Source: an uncultured bacterium (GTDB taxonomy: Bacteria; Bacteroidota; Bacteroidia; Bacteroidales; Marinifilaceae). From it: a DNA stretch of 47,681 bases. Every line of letters starts with the position of its first letter. Within the stretch, counting starts at the first letter, position 1. A program made the translations under genes and the position numbers. The stretch covers positions 1 to 47,681 of the forward strand of contig CAJMSX010000025.1 of NCBI GenBank assembly GCA_905216195.1. The letters are read 5' to 3'. Shown here in pieces: positions 1-8,578 of the stretch. A model generated the notes under the pieces. The model did not search any database. It was given only the letters and a program-made list of their open reading frames with translations, and was not told the origin of the DNA.

Positions 1-2
1 AA

Positions 3-809
3 ATGCCACAGATAGGGTACGGCGTTTATCAGGTGTCACCTGCTGAGTGTGAACGTTGTGTAAGCGATGCCCTGAAGGTCGGTTATCGGATGATCGACAC
101 GGCACAGGCATACCACAACGAAGAGGGGGTAGGAAATGCCATGCAAAAAAGCGGCATCGACCGCAAAGAGATTTTCCTCGTCTCGAAAGTGTGGATTTCC
201 AACTATGGCTACGAAAAAGCGAAGGCTTCCATAAATGAGAGCCTGCGCAAGTTGCAGACGGATTACATCGACCTGATGCTTCTGCACCAGCCCTTCTGCG
301 ACCGCTACGGCGCATACCGGGCATTGGAGGAGGCGTACAAGGAGGGTAAACTTCGCGCTATCGGCGTAAGCAATTTCTATCCCGACCACTTTATCGACCT
401 CGCCAGCAACATGGAGATTGTTCCGGCGGTCAATCAGGTCGAGACGCACGTGTTCGACCAGCAAATCGAACCGCAGAAAATCATGGAGGAGTTCGGTACG
501 CACATCATGTCGTGGGGACCGCTGGTTGAGGGGCGCAATGGGTTCTTTACGAATCCGCTGCTTGCCGGGATAGGTCACAAATACGACAAGACCGTAGCGC
601 AGGTTGCTCTTCGTTGGCTCATTCAGCGTGGCGTGATTATCATCCCGAAATCGACACACATCGAACGGATGCGGCAAAACCTCGACCTCTTTGACTTCTC
701 GCTTACCGATGAGGATATGACCGCCATCGCTACGCTCGATACGGGCAAAAGCCTTTTCTTCGACCATCACGATGCCGAAACCACGCGGATGTTTATGAAT
801 TGGAAATAA
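3..809 (+). CDS. aldo/keto reductase (5'-partial at window edge)
   Basis: NADPH-dependent oxidoreductase of the aldo/keto reductase superfamily (TIM barrel), which reduces aldehydes or ketones in the cytoplasm; the substrate cannot be told. The catalytic tetrad is visible counting from the first Met shown: D32 and Y37 in DTAQAY, K62 in SKVW, H95 in LLHQPF. The C-terminal NADPH-binding motif IPKSTHIERM is also present. The family normally starts about 8-12 residues earlier (a short beta hairpin before the P-x-x-G-Y-G-V motif), so the true start is probably upstream of the window. The stop lies 8 nt before the start of the flavin reductase gene, which suggests one operon. Similar to the 2,5-diketo-gluconate reductase-like branch common in gut Bacteroidales. 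Confidence 0.9.
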   Translation: MPQIGYGVYQVSPAECERCVSDALKVGYRMIDTAQAYHNEEGVGNAMQKSGIDRKEIFLVSKVWISNYGYEKAKASINESLRKLQTDYIDLMLLHQPFCDRYGAYRALEEAYKEGKLRAIGVSNFYPDHFIDLASNMEIVPAVNQVETHVFDQQIEPQKIMEEFGTHIMSWGPLVEGRNGFFTNPLLAGIGHKYDKTVAQVALRWLIQRGVIIIPKSTHIERMRQNLDLFDFSLTDEDMTAIATLDTGKSLFFDHHDAETTRMFMNWK

Positions 810-817
810 ACAAGAAT

Positions 818-1381
818 ATGAAGAGAAACTTTGGAAATAAAACGGTCTTGGCTCCGCTGCCGGTATTGATTGTGGCTACTTATGATGAACAAGGCACGCC
901 TAACGCCATGAATGTAGCATGGGGCGGTCAATGCGGCTATCACCACGTTGCATTGAACCTTTCGCTCAATCACAAGACAACCGATAACCTGAAACATACA
1001 AAGGCATTCACATTGAGTATTGCCACCGTTGATACATTGGTCATGTCCGACTATTTCGGTCTTGTATCTGGACGCAAGGAGAACAAAATCGAAAAAGCCA
1101 ATGTACACATTACCCATAGTAAATTTGTCCATGCTCCTGTCATTGATGAATACCCCTTGACGCTCGAATGCAAAGTAATCGGGATGGAGGAAGCATTGGG
1201 CGAAATGCACGTCGTAGGCGAGGTCATCAATATGCAGGCCGATGAATCCATACTGGATGCGCAAGGTAAAGTGGATTTGGGAAAGCTCCGGCCGATTACA
1301 TTCGATTCTGCAACCAATTCATACCGTACTATTGGCGATATAGTCGGTCAGGCATTCAAGCAAGGAGCTGTAATCAAATAA
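818..1381 (+). CDS. flavin reductase family protein (flavoredoxin-like)
   Basis: A 187-residue protein of the FMN-binding split-barrel (flavin reductase/flavoredoxin) family. The N-terminal run PLPVLIVATYD and the motif NAMNVAWGG are typical of the FMN-binding strand and loop of this family. The start is taken as ATG at 818; an upstream TTG at 800 would overlap the preceding aldo/keto reductase, and family members begin with a sequence like MKRNFGNKT. It is likely cytoplasmic and moves electrons through FMN. Co-transcription with the aldo/keto reductase (8-nt gap) suggests a small redox operon. No metal or [Fe-S] motif is visible. Confidence 0.85.
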   Translation: MKRNFGNKTVLAPLPVLIVATYDEQGTPNAMNVAWGGQCGYHHVALNLSLNHKTTDNLKHTKAFTLSIATVDTLVMSDYFGLVSGRKENKIEKANVHITHSKFVHAPVIDEYPLTLECKVIGMEEALGEMHVVGEVINMQADESILDAQGKVDLGKLRPITFDSATNSYRTIGDIVGQAFKQGAVIK

Positions 1382-2674
1382 GACTGTTCCAACCAGACAA
1401 GCAGTGAACGATTCATTGATTGTCTGGTTTGAATCAGGCCATCTCCATGGATTAATGATATTTAATTACTGCATTTTATCGCTCGACTTCGGAGACGCGA
1501 TATATCCCGTTAGGGCAAGGCTTTTGAGAGTAACTCAAAAGGCATCGGGTAACCCGATACACACCTTGCCATGTTCCGACGAACATAAAAATCCGTCTTC
1601 GGACGGATTTGCGGGGGAACCGGCTACGACCGTTGCAGTAAACTCCTTTTCGCATCCTATCATTTTATATTATAAACGATTGAATAGTCAATGCACTAAT
1701 GATTAAGTATTATGGACTCATTGTCTTATAGTCGTACTGTTGTACTACGCCCCTTATTTAAGGTTTTACTTCCGCATCTAGCTGTATCGTCAATGAATTA
1801 AATAAATATGTAACGCTATCTTATAAATAGTGTTGCTTTTGAATCTAATGCGGATTTGAGAGTGGAGTGAGTGAGTTTCTTATTCTAATCCGCCTCTCGT
1901 TTATCCGACATTTTTTATGCGATGTTCGGTTGTATCGGTCGCTTCGTTTCAGGGACTTTTCGGTGTAGAGGTTAGGACGTATAAAGTTTTGACAAAAAAT
2001 ACCTCACAACCGCAGGGGCAGGGAAAATTTTTTGCCAAACCGCAAAGCTCGGCCTTGTACGTTCGTGAGGACCTCGTAAACACCTTTACACCTGCAATGT
2101 AATGATGCCATGATACGATGGGAAGACAGCAAAAATGAAAGTAAACGAGTTATCAGGCAGATTCGGGAAAGTAAGAATAGTGCCTGAACTATTCGCAAGT
2201 ATAGATCAGGGAACCCGACCTGCTATAAAAAGAAAAACTCTCCGTTTCTTATGAAGCGGGAAGCCTTTATACGGTTATACCGTTGTTGGAGGAAAGACGA
2301 GAGAAAAGATCAGAAAATACGGAAATCTTTTGCTATATCCGATTTTTGATCTCTATTTGTATAGAGTTGTTTACGAGATGCAAAGCACAGCAGTTCAGCG
2401 CACTTGCATTGTCGCTAAATCGTTACCAATAACTTCCGCTCTCACTATTCAACGCTGTCATTCAGACAGATATGCAAAAATTTCTTATCCCCCGCAAAGA
2501 TAATAAAATTGATTTTATAAGACCGGTAAACTCTTTAAAGAGTAACATTTCTCTTCTTGAAAAAAATATTGCTTATAAATATACTGCATTCGCCTCCTTT
2601 TACTTCCGATTTATAACCATTCGCTTTTTATCACTAATAAATTGATAAATAATGCATGAATCCGGCCCGAATAG
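1382..2674. other. 1.3-kb stretch without a convincing gene; probable decayed mobile DNA
   Basis: No open frame here looks like a full gene. Short open frames at 1404-1706 (+) and 1917-2102 (+) have compositions and phrases reminiscent of small unannotated frames seen in Bacteroides conjugative transposons, but I cannot confirm this from sequence alone. A 39-codon frame starts at 2135 (MKVNELSGRF...) and has no recognisable family. The left part holds a cluster of perfect hairpins (see 1514-1610). The right part is AT-rich and leads into the promoter of the transporter gene. Confidence 0.4.
1514..1610. other. structured element: three-way junction plus two hairpins
   Basis: A closing stem GGCAAGG (1514-1520) / CCTTGCC (1564-1570) encloses two hairpins. 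The first is TTTTGAG (1522-1528) / CTCAAAA (1534-1540) with a 5-nt loop. The second is ATCGGG (1544-1549) / CCCGAT (1553-1558) with a 3-nt loop. Immediately after come ATGTTC-CGAC-GAACAT (1571-1586) and a 9-bp stem closed by a C(TTCG)G tetraloop (1589-1610). All stems are perfectly paired. This looks like a folded RNA or a single-stranded DNA recognition element of a mobile element. Strand and function are unknown. Confidence 0.5.
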
Positions 2675-2704
2675 TTTGATTCTTAAGCAAAACCTTTATT
2701 TTTG
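2675..2704 (+). promoter_or_regulatory. Bacteroidetes-type promoter of the SNF transporter
   Basis: A -33 TTTG at 2675-2678 is followed after 18 nt by the -7 box TATTTTTG at 2697-2704 (consensus TAnnTTTG). It lies about 20 nt upstream of the ATG at 2726, giving a very short leader. The fit to the Bacteroidetes primary sigma consensus is good except that the spacer is 1 nt short. Confidence 0.6.
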
Positions 2705-2725
2705 TACTTCATAAAAACGAAAAAA

Positions 2726-4075
2726 ATGCATCATACAAGAGACAGTTTCGGCTCCCGTTTCGGAGCTATAGCCGCCCTGGCGGGTTCAGCGGTAGGATTG
2801 GGCAATATCTGGAAATTTCCCTATGAGGCGGGAAGTAACGGCGGAGGAGCCTTCATGCTGATTTACATTTTTTTTACGGTAGCTATCGGACTTCCCATCA
2901 TGTTATCCGAATTCGCTCTGGGAAGAAGAGGGCAGCGCAATGCCTTCGGGACCTTTAAAGTGTTGGCTCCCGGAACAAAATGGTATTATTTCGGTATGCT
3001 TTCCATTATAGCGGCCGCCCTCATCCTTTCTTTTTACGGAACCGTTTCCGGCTGGACGCTCGAATATGTGTGGCTCTCTTTTACCAATGCGTTCGAAGGG
3101 GCCACGGCCGGCCATATCACCGATACTTTCAACGAGTTTATTTCCCATCCTTATAAAGCCGTAATCTGGCAGGTCGGATTTATGGTGATCACGGGTTGTA
3201 TCATTCTGGCAGGCGTGAAGAAAGGTATCGAACGTTATACCAAACTGATGATGCCCGTTTTATTCGTAATTATCATCCTGTTAGGCATACGGGCCTGTAC
3301 ACTGGACGGAGCAGGGGCCGGACTGAAATTTTTATTTTATCCGGACTTCAGTGCGGTTACCGGCGAAAGCATACTTTCCGCTTTGGGGCAGGCTTTTTTT
3401 TCCCTCTCCCTCGGCATGGGAGTCTTGCTGACGTATGCGTCTTATGTGCGGAAAAACGACAATCTGACCCAAATATCGCTCCAGGTGATTACCACCGATA
3501 CACTGGTAGCCATTCTCGCGGGGGTAGCTATATTTCCCGCCGTTTTTGCTTTCGGCATCGATCCTCAGGCCGGTCCGGGACTGGTATTCCTTACGCTTCC
3601 GAAAGTTTTTCAAAGTATGCCTTTGGGATATCTCTGGGCGATCCTGTTTTTCATTCTGCTGACATTCGCAGCGCTTACTTCCGCTATTTCCTTATTGGAA
3701 GTGGTCGTGGCCTACCTGGTGGAAGAAAAAAAACTGAGCCGTCTGAAAGCCACAATTCTTACTACAGCGGGCATCGGTTTATTGGGAGTATTCTCCACCC
3801 TTTCTTTCGGTCCTCTGAAGGACACCCGGTTTTTCGGATTATCGATATTCGAAACTTTCGATTACATCAGTTCCAATATCCTTTTACCGGTCGGAGGAAT
3901 TCTGATCTGTATTTTTGCAGGCTGGAGGCTGGACAAATCCATACTCTATGCCGAAATCAGTAACGAACACAGTCTGAAGATGAGATTCTTTCAGGTGTAT
4001 ATTTTCATTCTGAAATACATCGCTCCCTTGTGCATCTTATTGATTTTACTGAATGCCCTGGGTATTTTAAAATAA
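2726..4075 (+). CDS. sodium-dependent neurotransmitter:sodium symporter (SNF/NSS) family transporter
   Basis: Inner-membrane Na+-coupled importer, probably for an amino acid or related amine. The N-terminal block with AGSAVGLGNIWKFPYEAGSN followed by GGGAF matches the unwound TM1 substrate/Na+ site of LeuT-type proteins, and a series of hydrophobic segments runs to the C-terminus. The length of 449 residues fits bacterial members with 11-12 transmembrane helices. The start is ATG at 2726 (MHHTRDSFGSRFG); an in-frame TTG at 2702 falls inside the promoter and is rejected. It is a single-gene unit convergent with uvrA. The substrate cannot be assigned from sequence. Confidence 0.93.
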   Translation: MHHTRDSFGSRFGAIAALAGSAVGLGNIWKFPYEAGSNGGGAFMLIYIFFTVAIGLPIMLSEFALGRRGQRNAFGTFKVLAPGTKWYYFGMLSIIAAALILSFYGTVSGWTLEYVWLSFTNAFEGATAGHITDTFNEFISHPYKAVIWQVGFMVITGCIILAGVKKGIERYTKLMMPVLFVIIILLGIRACTLDGAGAGLKFLFYPDFSAVTGESILSALGQAFFSLSLGMGVLLTYASYVRKNDNLTQISLQVITTDTLVAILAGVAIFPAVFAFGIDPQAGPGLVFLTLPKVFQSMPLGYLWAILFFILLTFAALTSAISLLEVVVAYLVEEKKLSRLKATILTTAGIGLLGVFSTLSFGPLKDTRFFGLSIFETFDYISSNILLPVGGILICIFAGWRLDKSILYAEISNEHSLKMRFFQVYIFILKYIAPLCILLILLNALGILK

Positions 4076-4213
4076 ACGCCGGGAAAAACCGAAGGGAAAC
4101 AAAAAGCCTAACGAACCAGCTGAAATATCTTACCCAAAAGGAGATACAGACGCTTATGGACTCACCGGGAAAGAACCTAACCCCGGAACGCTCAGTTCGC
4201 TCGTCTTTGTTTT

Positions 4214-7060
4214 TTAAGGCAGCTTAACTTTCAATTCCCCGGCAATGAACTTTCCGGTTTCGGAGTCTTTTACCCGGGCTACTTCTTCGGGAGTACCCGA
4301 AGCTATGATACGCCCTCCCTCTTTGCCTCCGCCGGGACCCATATCGATCAGGTAGTCGGCCACCTTGATAACGTCCAGGTTGTGTTCGATAACAATTACT
4401 GTATTTCCCTTATCTACCAATCTTTGTATAACCTCCAACAATATCTTGATGTCTTCGAAATGCAGTCCTGTCGTAGGTTCATCCAGAATATATAAGGTTT
4501 TCCCGGTATCTTTTTTAGAGAGTTCCGCCGCCAGTTTAATGCGTTGGGACTCCCCTCCGCTGAGGGTGGTGCATTGCTGCCCCAATTTAATATAACCCAA
4601 ACCGACATCCTGCAAAACTTTCAGTTTCTGTTGCAGAAAAGAGATATTTTCGAAAAATTCCACAGCCTGATTGATCGTCATATTCAGTACATCCCCTATG
4701 GATTTTCCCCTGTAGCGGACTTCCAGCGTTTCTTTATTATACCTTTTTCCGTTACAGGATTCACAAAGCACATACACATCCGGCAAGAAATTCATTTCTA
4801 TGGTTTTCACTCCGGCCCCCTTACAAACTTCGCAACGGCCTCCGGGTATATTGAAAGAAAAACGTCCCGCCGTATATCCCCGGACCTGGGATTCCGGCAG
4901 TTTTTCGTAAATCTTCCGGATATCGGCAAAAATACCGGTATAGGTGGCCGGATTAGAACGGGGAGTGCGTCCCAGCGGGCTCTGGTCGACGACCACGACT
5001 TTATCGATATGCTCTATTCCGGCAACCGTTTTATAGGGTAAGGGTGTGACCACAGCCCGGTAAAATTTTTCACTGAGAATGGGATGAAGCGTACCGTTTA
5101 TCAAAGACGATTTGCCGCTTCCGCTGACACCGGTGACACAAACCAGCATCCCTAAAGGAATCGTTACCTCTACATCTTTCAGATTGTTTCCGGTACATCC
5201 GCTCAAGGTAAGGAATTTCCCGTTTCCCTTCCGGCGTACGGACGGTATACCGATTTCCTTTTCCCCCTTGAGGTATTGTCCGGTGAGGCTCCCGCTACGC
5301 TTGATATCTTCTACCTTACCCACTGCCATAATTTCTCCTCCTTTGCGGCCGGCATAAGGACCCATATCTACGATGTAATCGGCATTTTCCATCATCTCTT
5401 TATCGTGCTCCACGACAATCACCGAATTTCCGCTATCCCTCAGCTGTTGCAAGGAACGGATCAACTTCCGGTTATCCTTCTGATGGAGACCGATGCTGGG
5501 TTCGTCCAAAATATACAATACATTCACCAGCTGGGAACCGATTTGGGTGGCGAGACGGATCCGTTGCGACTCGCCTCCGCTCAAGGTCACCGATTGCCGG
5601 TTCAGGGAAAGGTATTCCAAGCCCACGTCCAATAAAAACTTCAACCGCGTCCGGATTTCTTTAAAAATTTCTCCTGCAATCTGTTTTTGTTTTTCTTCCA
5701 GTTTTTCTTCCACCGTACATACCCATTGGTACAAATCGGACAATTCCAGTTCCGCCAATTCCGAAATATTCTTTCCTGCAATGCGGAAATGTAAAGATTC
5801 CCGGTTCAGACGCTGTCCGTGGCAAGCATCGCATTTCACCACGGAGATAAACTGCTCGGCCCATTTATTCGCTTTCTTGGAGGAAGTATTCTCTTCCTGC
5901 ATGGTCACGTATTTGACGATTCCTTCAAAGGTGTATAAGGAATTGGAATACACCCCCAATTCTCGGTTTTCCAACCGGATTTGCCCCGGATAACCATATA
6001 AAATATCCGTCAATGCCTCCTCCGATAAATCCCGTATGGGTGTATTCAAGTTGGCCCCGTACTTTTTTAAAACCGTATCGATTTGCCAGAATAATATACT
6101 GTTTTTATATTTTCCCAAAGGCAAAATCCCCCCCTCGTAAATGGAAAGAGAAGGATCGGGAATAATCTTTTCAAAATCTACGGCCGTTACATAACCGAGT
6201 CCTTTACATTTGGGGCAGGCCCCATGAGGGGAATTAAAGGAAAAAGAATGAGGCGCCGGGTCCTTATAGGAAATACCCGTATCCGGACACATCAGATTCC
6301 GGCTGTAATATTTCAGGGTTTCCCCTTCATAGTCTTTCACCGTCATGATCCCCTTGCCGTTTTTCATAGCAGTGGCTACGGATCCCTTCAAACGTTTCAG
6401 GTCCAGCTGATCTACGACAATCTTATCGATTACAATTTCTATATCGTGTATTTTATAGCGGTCGACACTCATGCCGGGACGAATTTCTTTCAATTCCCCA
6501 TCGATACGGGCCGAAAGAAACCCCTTTTTGCGCAAATTCTCGAACAAATCCTTGTAGTGCCCTTTTCGTCCTTTCACGACCGGCGCCAATAATAAAATCT
6601 TTTTACCGGCGAAATCCGATTGGATGAGTTCGACAATCTTCTCATCGCTGTATTTTACCATTTTTTTACCGGTTTCGTACGAATAGGCCTCTCCCGCCCG
6701 GGCAAACAGCAGACGCAAAAAATCATATATTTCTGTGGTCGTCCCTACCGTAGAACGGGGATTTTTGTTAGTAGTCTTTTGTTCAATGGAAATCACCGGA
6801 CTCAAACCCGTAATCTTATCCACGTCCGGACGCTCCATTCCTCCCAGAAACTGACGGGCGTATGCCGAGAAAGTCTCCATATACCTCCGTTGCCCTTCTG
6901 CATATATCGTATCGAAAGCCAAAGAAGATTTCCCGCTGCCGCTCAAGCCCGTGATTACGGTCAAACTGTCGCGCGGTATGGTCAAATCTATGTTTTTCAG
7001 ATTGTGTTCCCGTGCCCCGTAAATCGCAATAACGCCTTCCTCTTCCTGATTTCCCTTCAT
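4214..7060 (-). CDS. uvrA: excinuclease ABC subunit UvrA
   Basis: Damage-recognition ATPase of nucleotide excision repair; a UvrA dimer with UvrB scans DNA for bulky lesions. Visible features are two ABC ATPase halves, each with a Walker A (GLSGSGKSS near residue 40; GVSGSGKSS in the second half) and a signature LSGGESQRI. There are CxxC zinc modules (CPKCKG and CEVCKG...CESCNGKRYN) and two LDEP Walker B motifs. Its 948 residues are the normal UvrA length, without the deletions typical of UvrA2-type resistance proteins. The start is taken as the ATG at 7060 (MKGNQEEEG); a TTG nine codons upstream would lie inside the promoter. It is transcribed alone. Confidence 0.97.
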   Translation of the reverse strand: MKGNQEEEGVIAIYGAREHNLKNIDLTIPRDSLTVITGLSGSGKSSLAFDTIYAEGQRRYMETFSAYARQFLGGMERPDVDKITGLSPVISIEQKTTNKNPRSTVGTTTEIYDFLRLLFARAGEAYSYETGKKMVKYSDEKIVELIQSDFAGKKILLLAPVVKGRKGHYKDLFENLRKKGFLSARIDGELKEIRPGMSVDRYKIHDIEIVIDKIVVDQLDLKRLKGSVATAMKNGKGIMTVKDYEGETLKYYSRNLMCPDTGISYKDPAPHSFSFNSPHGACPKCKGLGYVTAVDFEKIIPDPSLSIYEGGILPLGKYKNSILFWQIDTVLKKYGANLNTPIRDLSEEALTDILYGYPGQIRLENRELGVYSNSLYTFEGIVKYVTMQEENTSSKKANKWAEQFISVVKCDACHGQRLNRESLHFRIAGKNISELAELELSDLYQWVCTVEEKLEEKQKQIAGEIFKEIRTRLKFLLDVGLEYLSLNRQSVTLSGGESQRIRLATQIGSQLVNVLYILDEPSIGLHQKDNRKLIRSLQQLRDSGNSVIVVEHDKEMMENADYIVDMGPYAGRKGGEIMAVGKVEDIKRSGSLTGQYLKGEKEIGIPSVRRKGNGKFLTLSGCTGNNLKDVEVTIPLGMLVCVTGVSGSGKSSLINGTLHPILSEKFYRAVVTPLPYKTVAGIEHIDKVVVVDQSPLGRTPRSNPATYTGIFADIRKIYEKLPESQVRGYTAGRFSFNIPGGRCEVCKGAGVKTIEMNFLPDVYVLCESCNGKRYNKETLEVRYRGKSIGDVLNMTINQAVEFFENISFLQQKLKVLQDVGLGYIKLGQQCTTLSGGESQRIKLAAELSKKDTGKTLYILDEPTTGLHFEDIKILLEVIQRLVDKGNTVIVIEHNLDVIKVADYLIDMGPGGGKEGGRIIASGTPEEVARVKDSETGKFIAGELKVKLP

Positions 7061-7084
7061 ATGTTGTAATTTTGAAATGACCCA

Positions 7085-7092
7085 CAAAGTTA
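7085..7092 (-). promoter_or_regulatory. uvrA -7 promoter box
   Basis: On the minus strand this reads TAACTTTG, matching TAnnTTTG, 25 nt upstream of the uvrA ATG. A clear -33 TTTG is not seen; the expected place has CTTCGT. No LexA-like palindrome was recognised. Confidence 0.5.
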
Positions 7093-7192
7093 ATACATAA
7101 AGCAGAAAAAACGAAGAATAACCCCCTCTCCGAAAGCTAATTTTGACAGAGATTCTTTAAAATAACATAAGTGTTTCCGCAAGCTGTATATA

Positions 7193-7220
7193 AAAAAATC
7201 TTCCGGGTTTCCCCGGAAGA
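7193..7220 (-). terminator. intrinsic terminator on minus strand, no gene upstream of it
   Basis: Read on the minus strand: stem TCTTCCGGG / CCCGGAAGA (7199-7207 paired with 7212-7220, 4-nt loop) followed by a run of seven T (complement of 7193-7198 plus flank). This is a textbook rho-independent terminator. However, the preceding minus-strand sequence (7221-7787) has no coding gene, so it may end a small RNA or read-through from the ribosomal-protein operon. It also sits upstream of uvrA. Confidence 0.6.
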
Positions 7221-7787
7221 AAATATGGATTAGGATCAATTGTTTTAAAGTAAAGGGAGGCATTCCCAAGGTTCTTTAAATCTGAAATAATGTAGGGCTA
7301 TGAAAAGATGTTGTATATGTGCGTGCGTCTGTGTGTGGTGTGTATGTGCGTGGTGTAATATTTGCCCCGTAGACCAGTATTCCAAATATTTAAAGAACTT
7401 CTTCGAAAACCAGCTTGTTTTAAAAGCTATCCCCTCCCCCGTGGTGTGTGCTAAATAATTTAATCTAAATAACAGCTAAATAAAATCATAAATTTCAATC
7501 ATCATTTACACTTACTTTAACGGGAAGAAAACCGCCCGGGTTACAAAAATCCGATATTTTTTTTGAAAAAAAATGCATCATTTAGCAACTCAATGATACA
7601 CACCGTTTTACACTTAAATTTTCTTGGATAAGAAATGATTTTTTTTCTCAAATCTGCGAAAGAAGCGAAAAAAACAGCCGGAAACCGGGTAGATGGATAG
7701 GGAATCCTTCTTTTCGGAAGAGTATTTTCCGGTCAACACCCGGAACGGCAAGCGTTGTTCTGCCCGGTTCGGAATCCCGGCAGAAAA
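7221..7787. other. 567-bp gene-free region; candidate minus-strand small RNA
   Basis: No coding gene is visible. Two 10-11 nt inverted arms, GTTCTTTAAA near 7271 and TTTAAAGAAC near 7390, bracket about 110 nt. Within this is a 50-nt stretch made almost only of G and T on the plus strand (A and C on the minus strand, about 7308-7350). Outer complementary runs GGGAGG (about 7256) and CCTCCC (about 7433) could extend the fold, and AGCTT/AAGCT forms a local hairpin near 7412. The minus-strand terminator at 7193-7220 would close such a transcript. No known RNA family was recognised. Confidence 0.35.
7667..7732 (-). terminator. possible second minus-strand terminator / structured RNA end
   Basis: On the minus strand CCGGAAA (complement of 7726-7732) pairs with TTTCCGG (complement of 7678-7684) and encloses a small hairpin CTTC/GAAG (7707-7720). 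It is followed by CTG and a run of seven T. It lies about 55 nt beyond the rpmB-operon terminator, so it could be a backup terminator or the end of a short RNA. Support is structural only. Confidence 0.3.
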
Positions 7788-7813
7788 CAAAAAAAGCTCC
7801 CGGATCGGGAGCT
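7788..7813 (-). terminator. terminator of the rpmB-rpmG-DUF4295 operon
   Basis: Minus-strand hairpin AGCTCCCG / CGGGAGCT (7795-7802 with 7806-7813, 3-nt loop) followed by seven T (complement of 7788-7794). It lies 21 nt after the DUF4295 stop codon. Confidence 0.85.
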
Positions 7814-7834
7814 TCTTAATTTCTCAGGTCAAAA

Positions 7835-7987
7835 TTATTTTTTGAAAAATGCTTTAACCTCGTCACTGGGCACTATCTGTTCTTTGAAACTATAGGCACC
7901 TGTTTTGGACGATTTCACCATTTTGATTACTTTAGCGTATCCCCGACCGTCTCCGGTTTTCAATGTTGCAACAACCTTTTTTGCCAT
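7835..7987 (-). CDS. DUF4295 family small basic protein
   Basis: A 50-residue, lysine-rich protein starting MAKKVVATLKTGDGRG and ending in VKAFFKK. It belongs to the DUF4295 family, found in Bacteroidota directly after rpmB and rpmG, which supports a ribosome-associated role, though the function is not established. It starts 7 nt after the rpmG stop and precedes the operon terminator. In many relatives the next gene is ftsY; here the operon ends instead. It is easy to miss because of its size. Confidence 0.9.
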   Translation of the reverse strand: MAKKVVATLKTGDGRGYAKVIKMVKSSKTGAYSFKEQIVPSDEVKAFFKK

Positions 7988-7994
7988 AGTTTAA

Positions 7995-8183
7995 TTATTT
8001 AATTTCCCTGTGTAACGTTACTTTCTTCAATATCGGATTGTACTTTCTCAGTTCCAATCTTTCCGGCGTATTTTTCCTGTTTTTGGTAGTAATATACCGT
8101 GAGGTTCCCGGCATGCCAGATTCCTTATGTTCGGTACACTCAAGAATCACCTGTACTCTGTTTCCTTTACTTTTCTTTGCCAT
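7995..8183 (-). CDS. rpmG: 50S ribosomal protein L33
   Basis: 62-residue L33 starting MAKKSKGNRVQVILEC, with the family motif RYITTKNRKNTPERLELRKYNP (key residues Y, T, K, N, R spread over residues 30-50). Only one of the zinc-finger-type cysteines remains (C16 in ILEC), so this is the cysteine-poor (C-minus) form. It is component of the large subunit near the E site. It is second in the operon, 11 nt after rpmB. Confidence 0.96.
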   Translation of the reverse strand: MAKKSKGNRVQVILECTEHKESGMPGTSRYITTKNRKNTPERLELRKYNPILKKVTLHREIK

Positions 8184-8194
8184 CTTCAGTGATT

Positions 8195-8437
8195 TTAAAC
8201 ATTCTTAATTAATCCCGATGCCGTTGCATCTTTCAGACATGCACTCAATCCCTTTTTATTAATCAAACGAAGACCGGCAGCCGATACGTTTAAACGGATC
8301 CATCTGTCTTCTTCGGGCCAATAAAAATTTCTTTTGAACAAATTGATGGAGAATGTTCTCTTCACTCTTCTTTTTGAGTGAGATACATGATTACCACCCA
8401 TTGCTTTTTTTCCGGTTATTTGACAAACTCTTGACAT
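8195..8437 (-). CDS. rpmB: 50S ribosomal protein L28
   Basis: 80-residue L28. The start MSRVCQITGKKAMGGNHVSH and the later RWIRLNVSAAGLR and LINKKGL are characteristic of L28. It is first gene of the rpmB-rpmG-DUF4295 unit. It has a normal length and no truncation. Confidence 0.97.
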   Translation of the reverse strand: MSRVCQITGKKAMGGNHVSHSKRRVKRTFSINLFKRNFYWPEEDRWIRLNVSAAGLRLINKKGLSACLKDATASGLIKNV

Positions 8438-8475
8438 CTCTCAGTATTTTTTATAAACGCTTTCCAAACAGGATG

Positions 8476-8507
8476 CAAATTAAGTGCTTTTTATTCACAT
8501 AATCAAA
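8476..8507 (-). promoter_or_regulatory. probable promoter of the rpmB operon
   Basis: On the minus strand, TTTG (complement of 8504-8507), a 20-nt spacer, then TTAATTTG (complement of 8476-8483). The -7 box has one mismatch to TAnnTTTG. The predicted start site is about 30 nt before the rpmB ATG. Confidence 0.45.
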
Positions 8508-8578
8508 TATTCCAGCCAAAAAAATTATATTTTTTATGCTTCTTTTTTCTGAAGCGTTCTCTGTAAATTTACCGCGGG

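Noticed and set aside
1404..2198. Short frames at 1404-1706, 1917-2102 and 2004-2198 as genes
   Set aside because: No start context, no recognisable domain, overlapping frames on both strands, and the first overlaps the hairpin cluster. Kept only as part of a probable decayed region.
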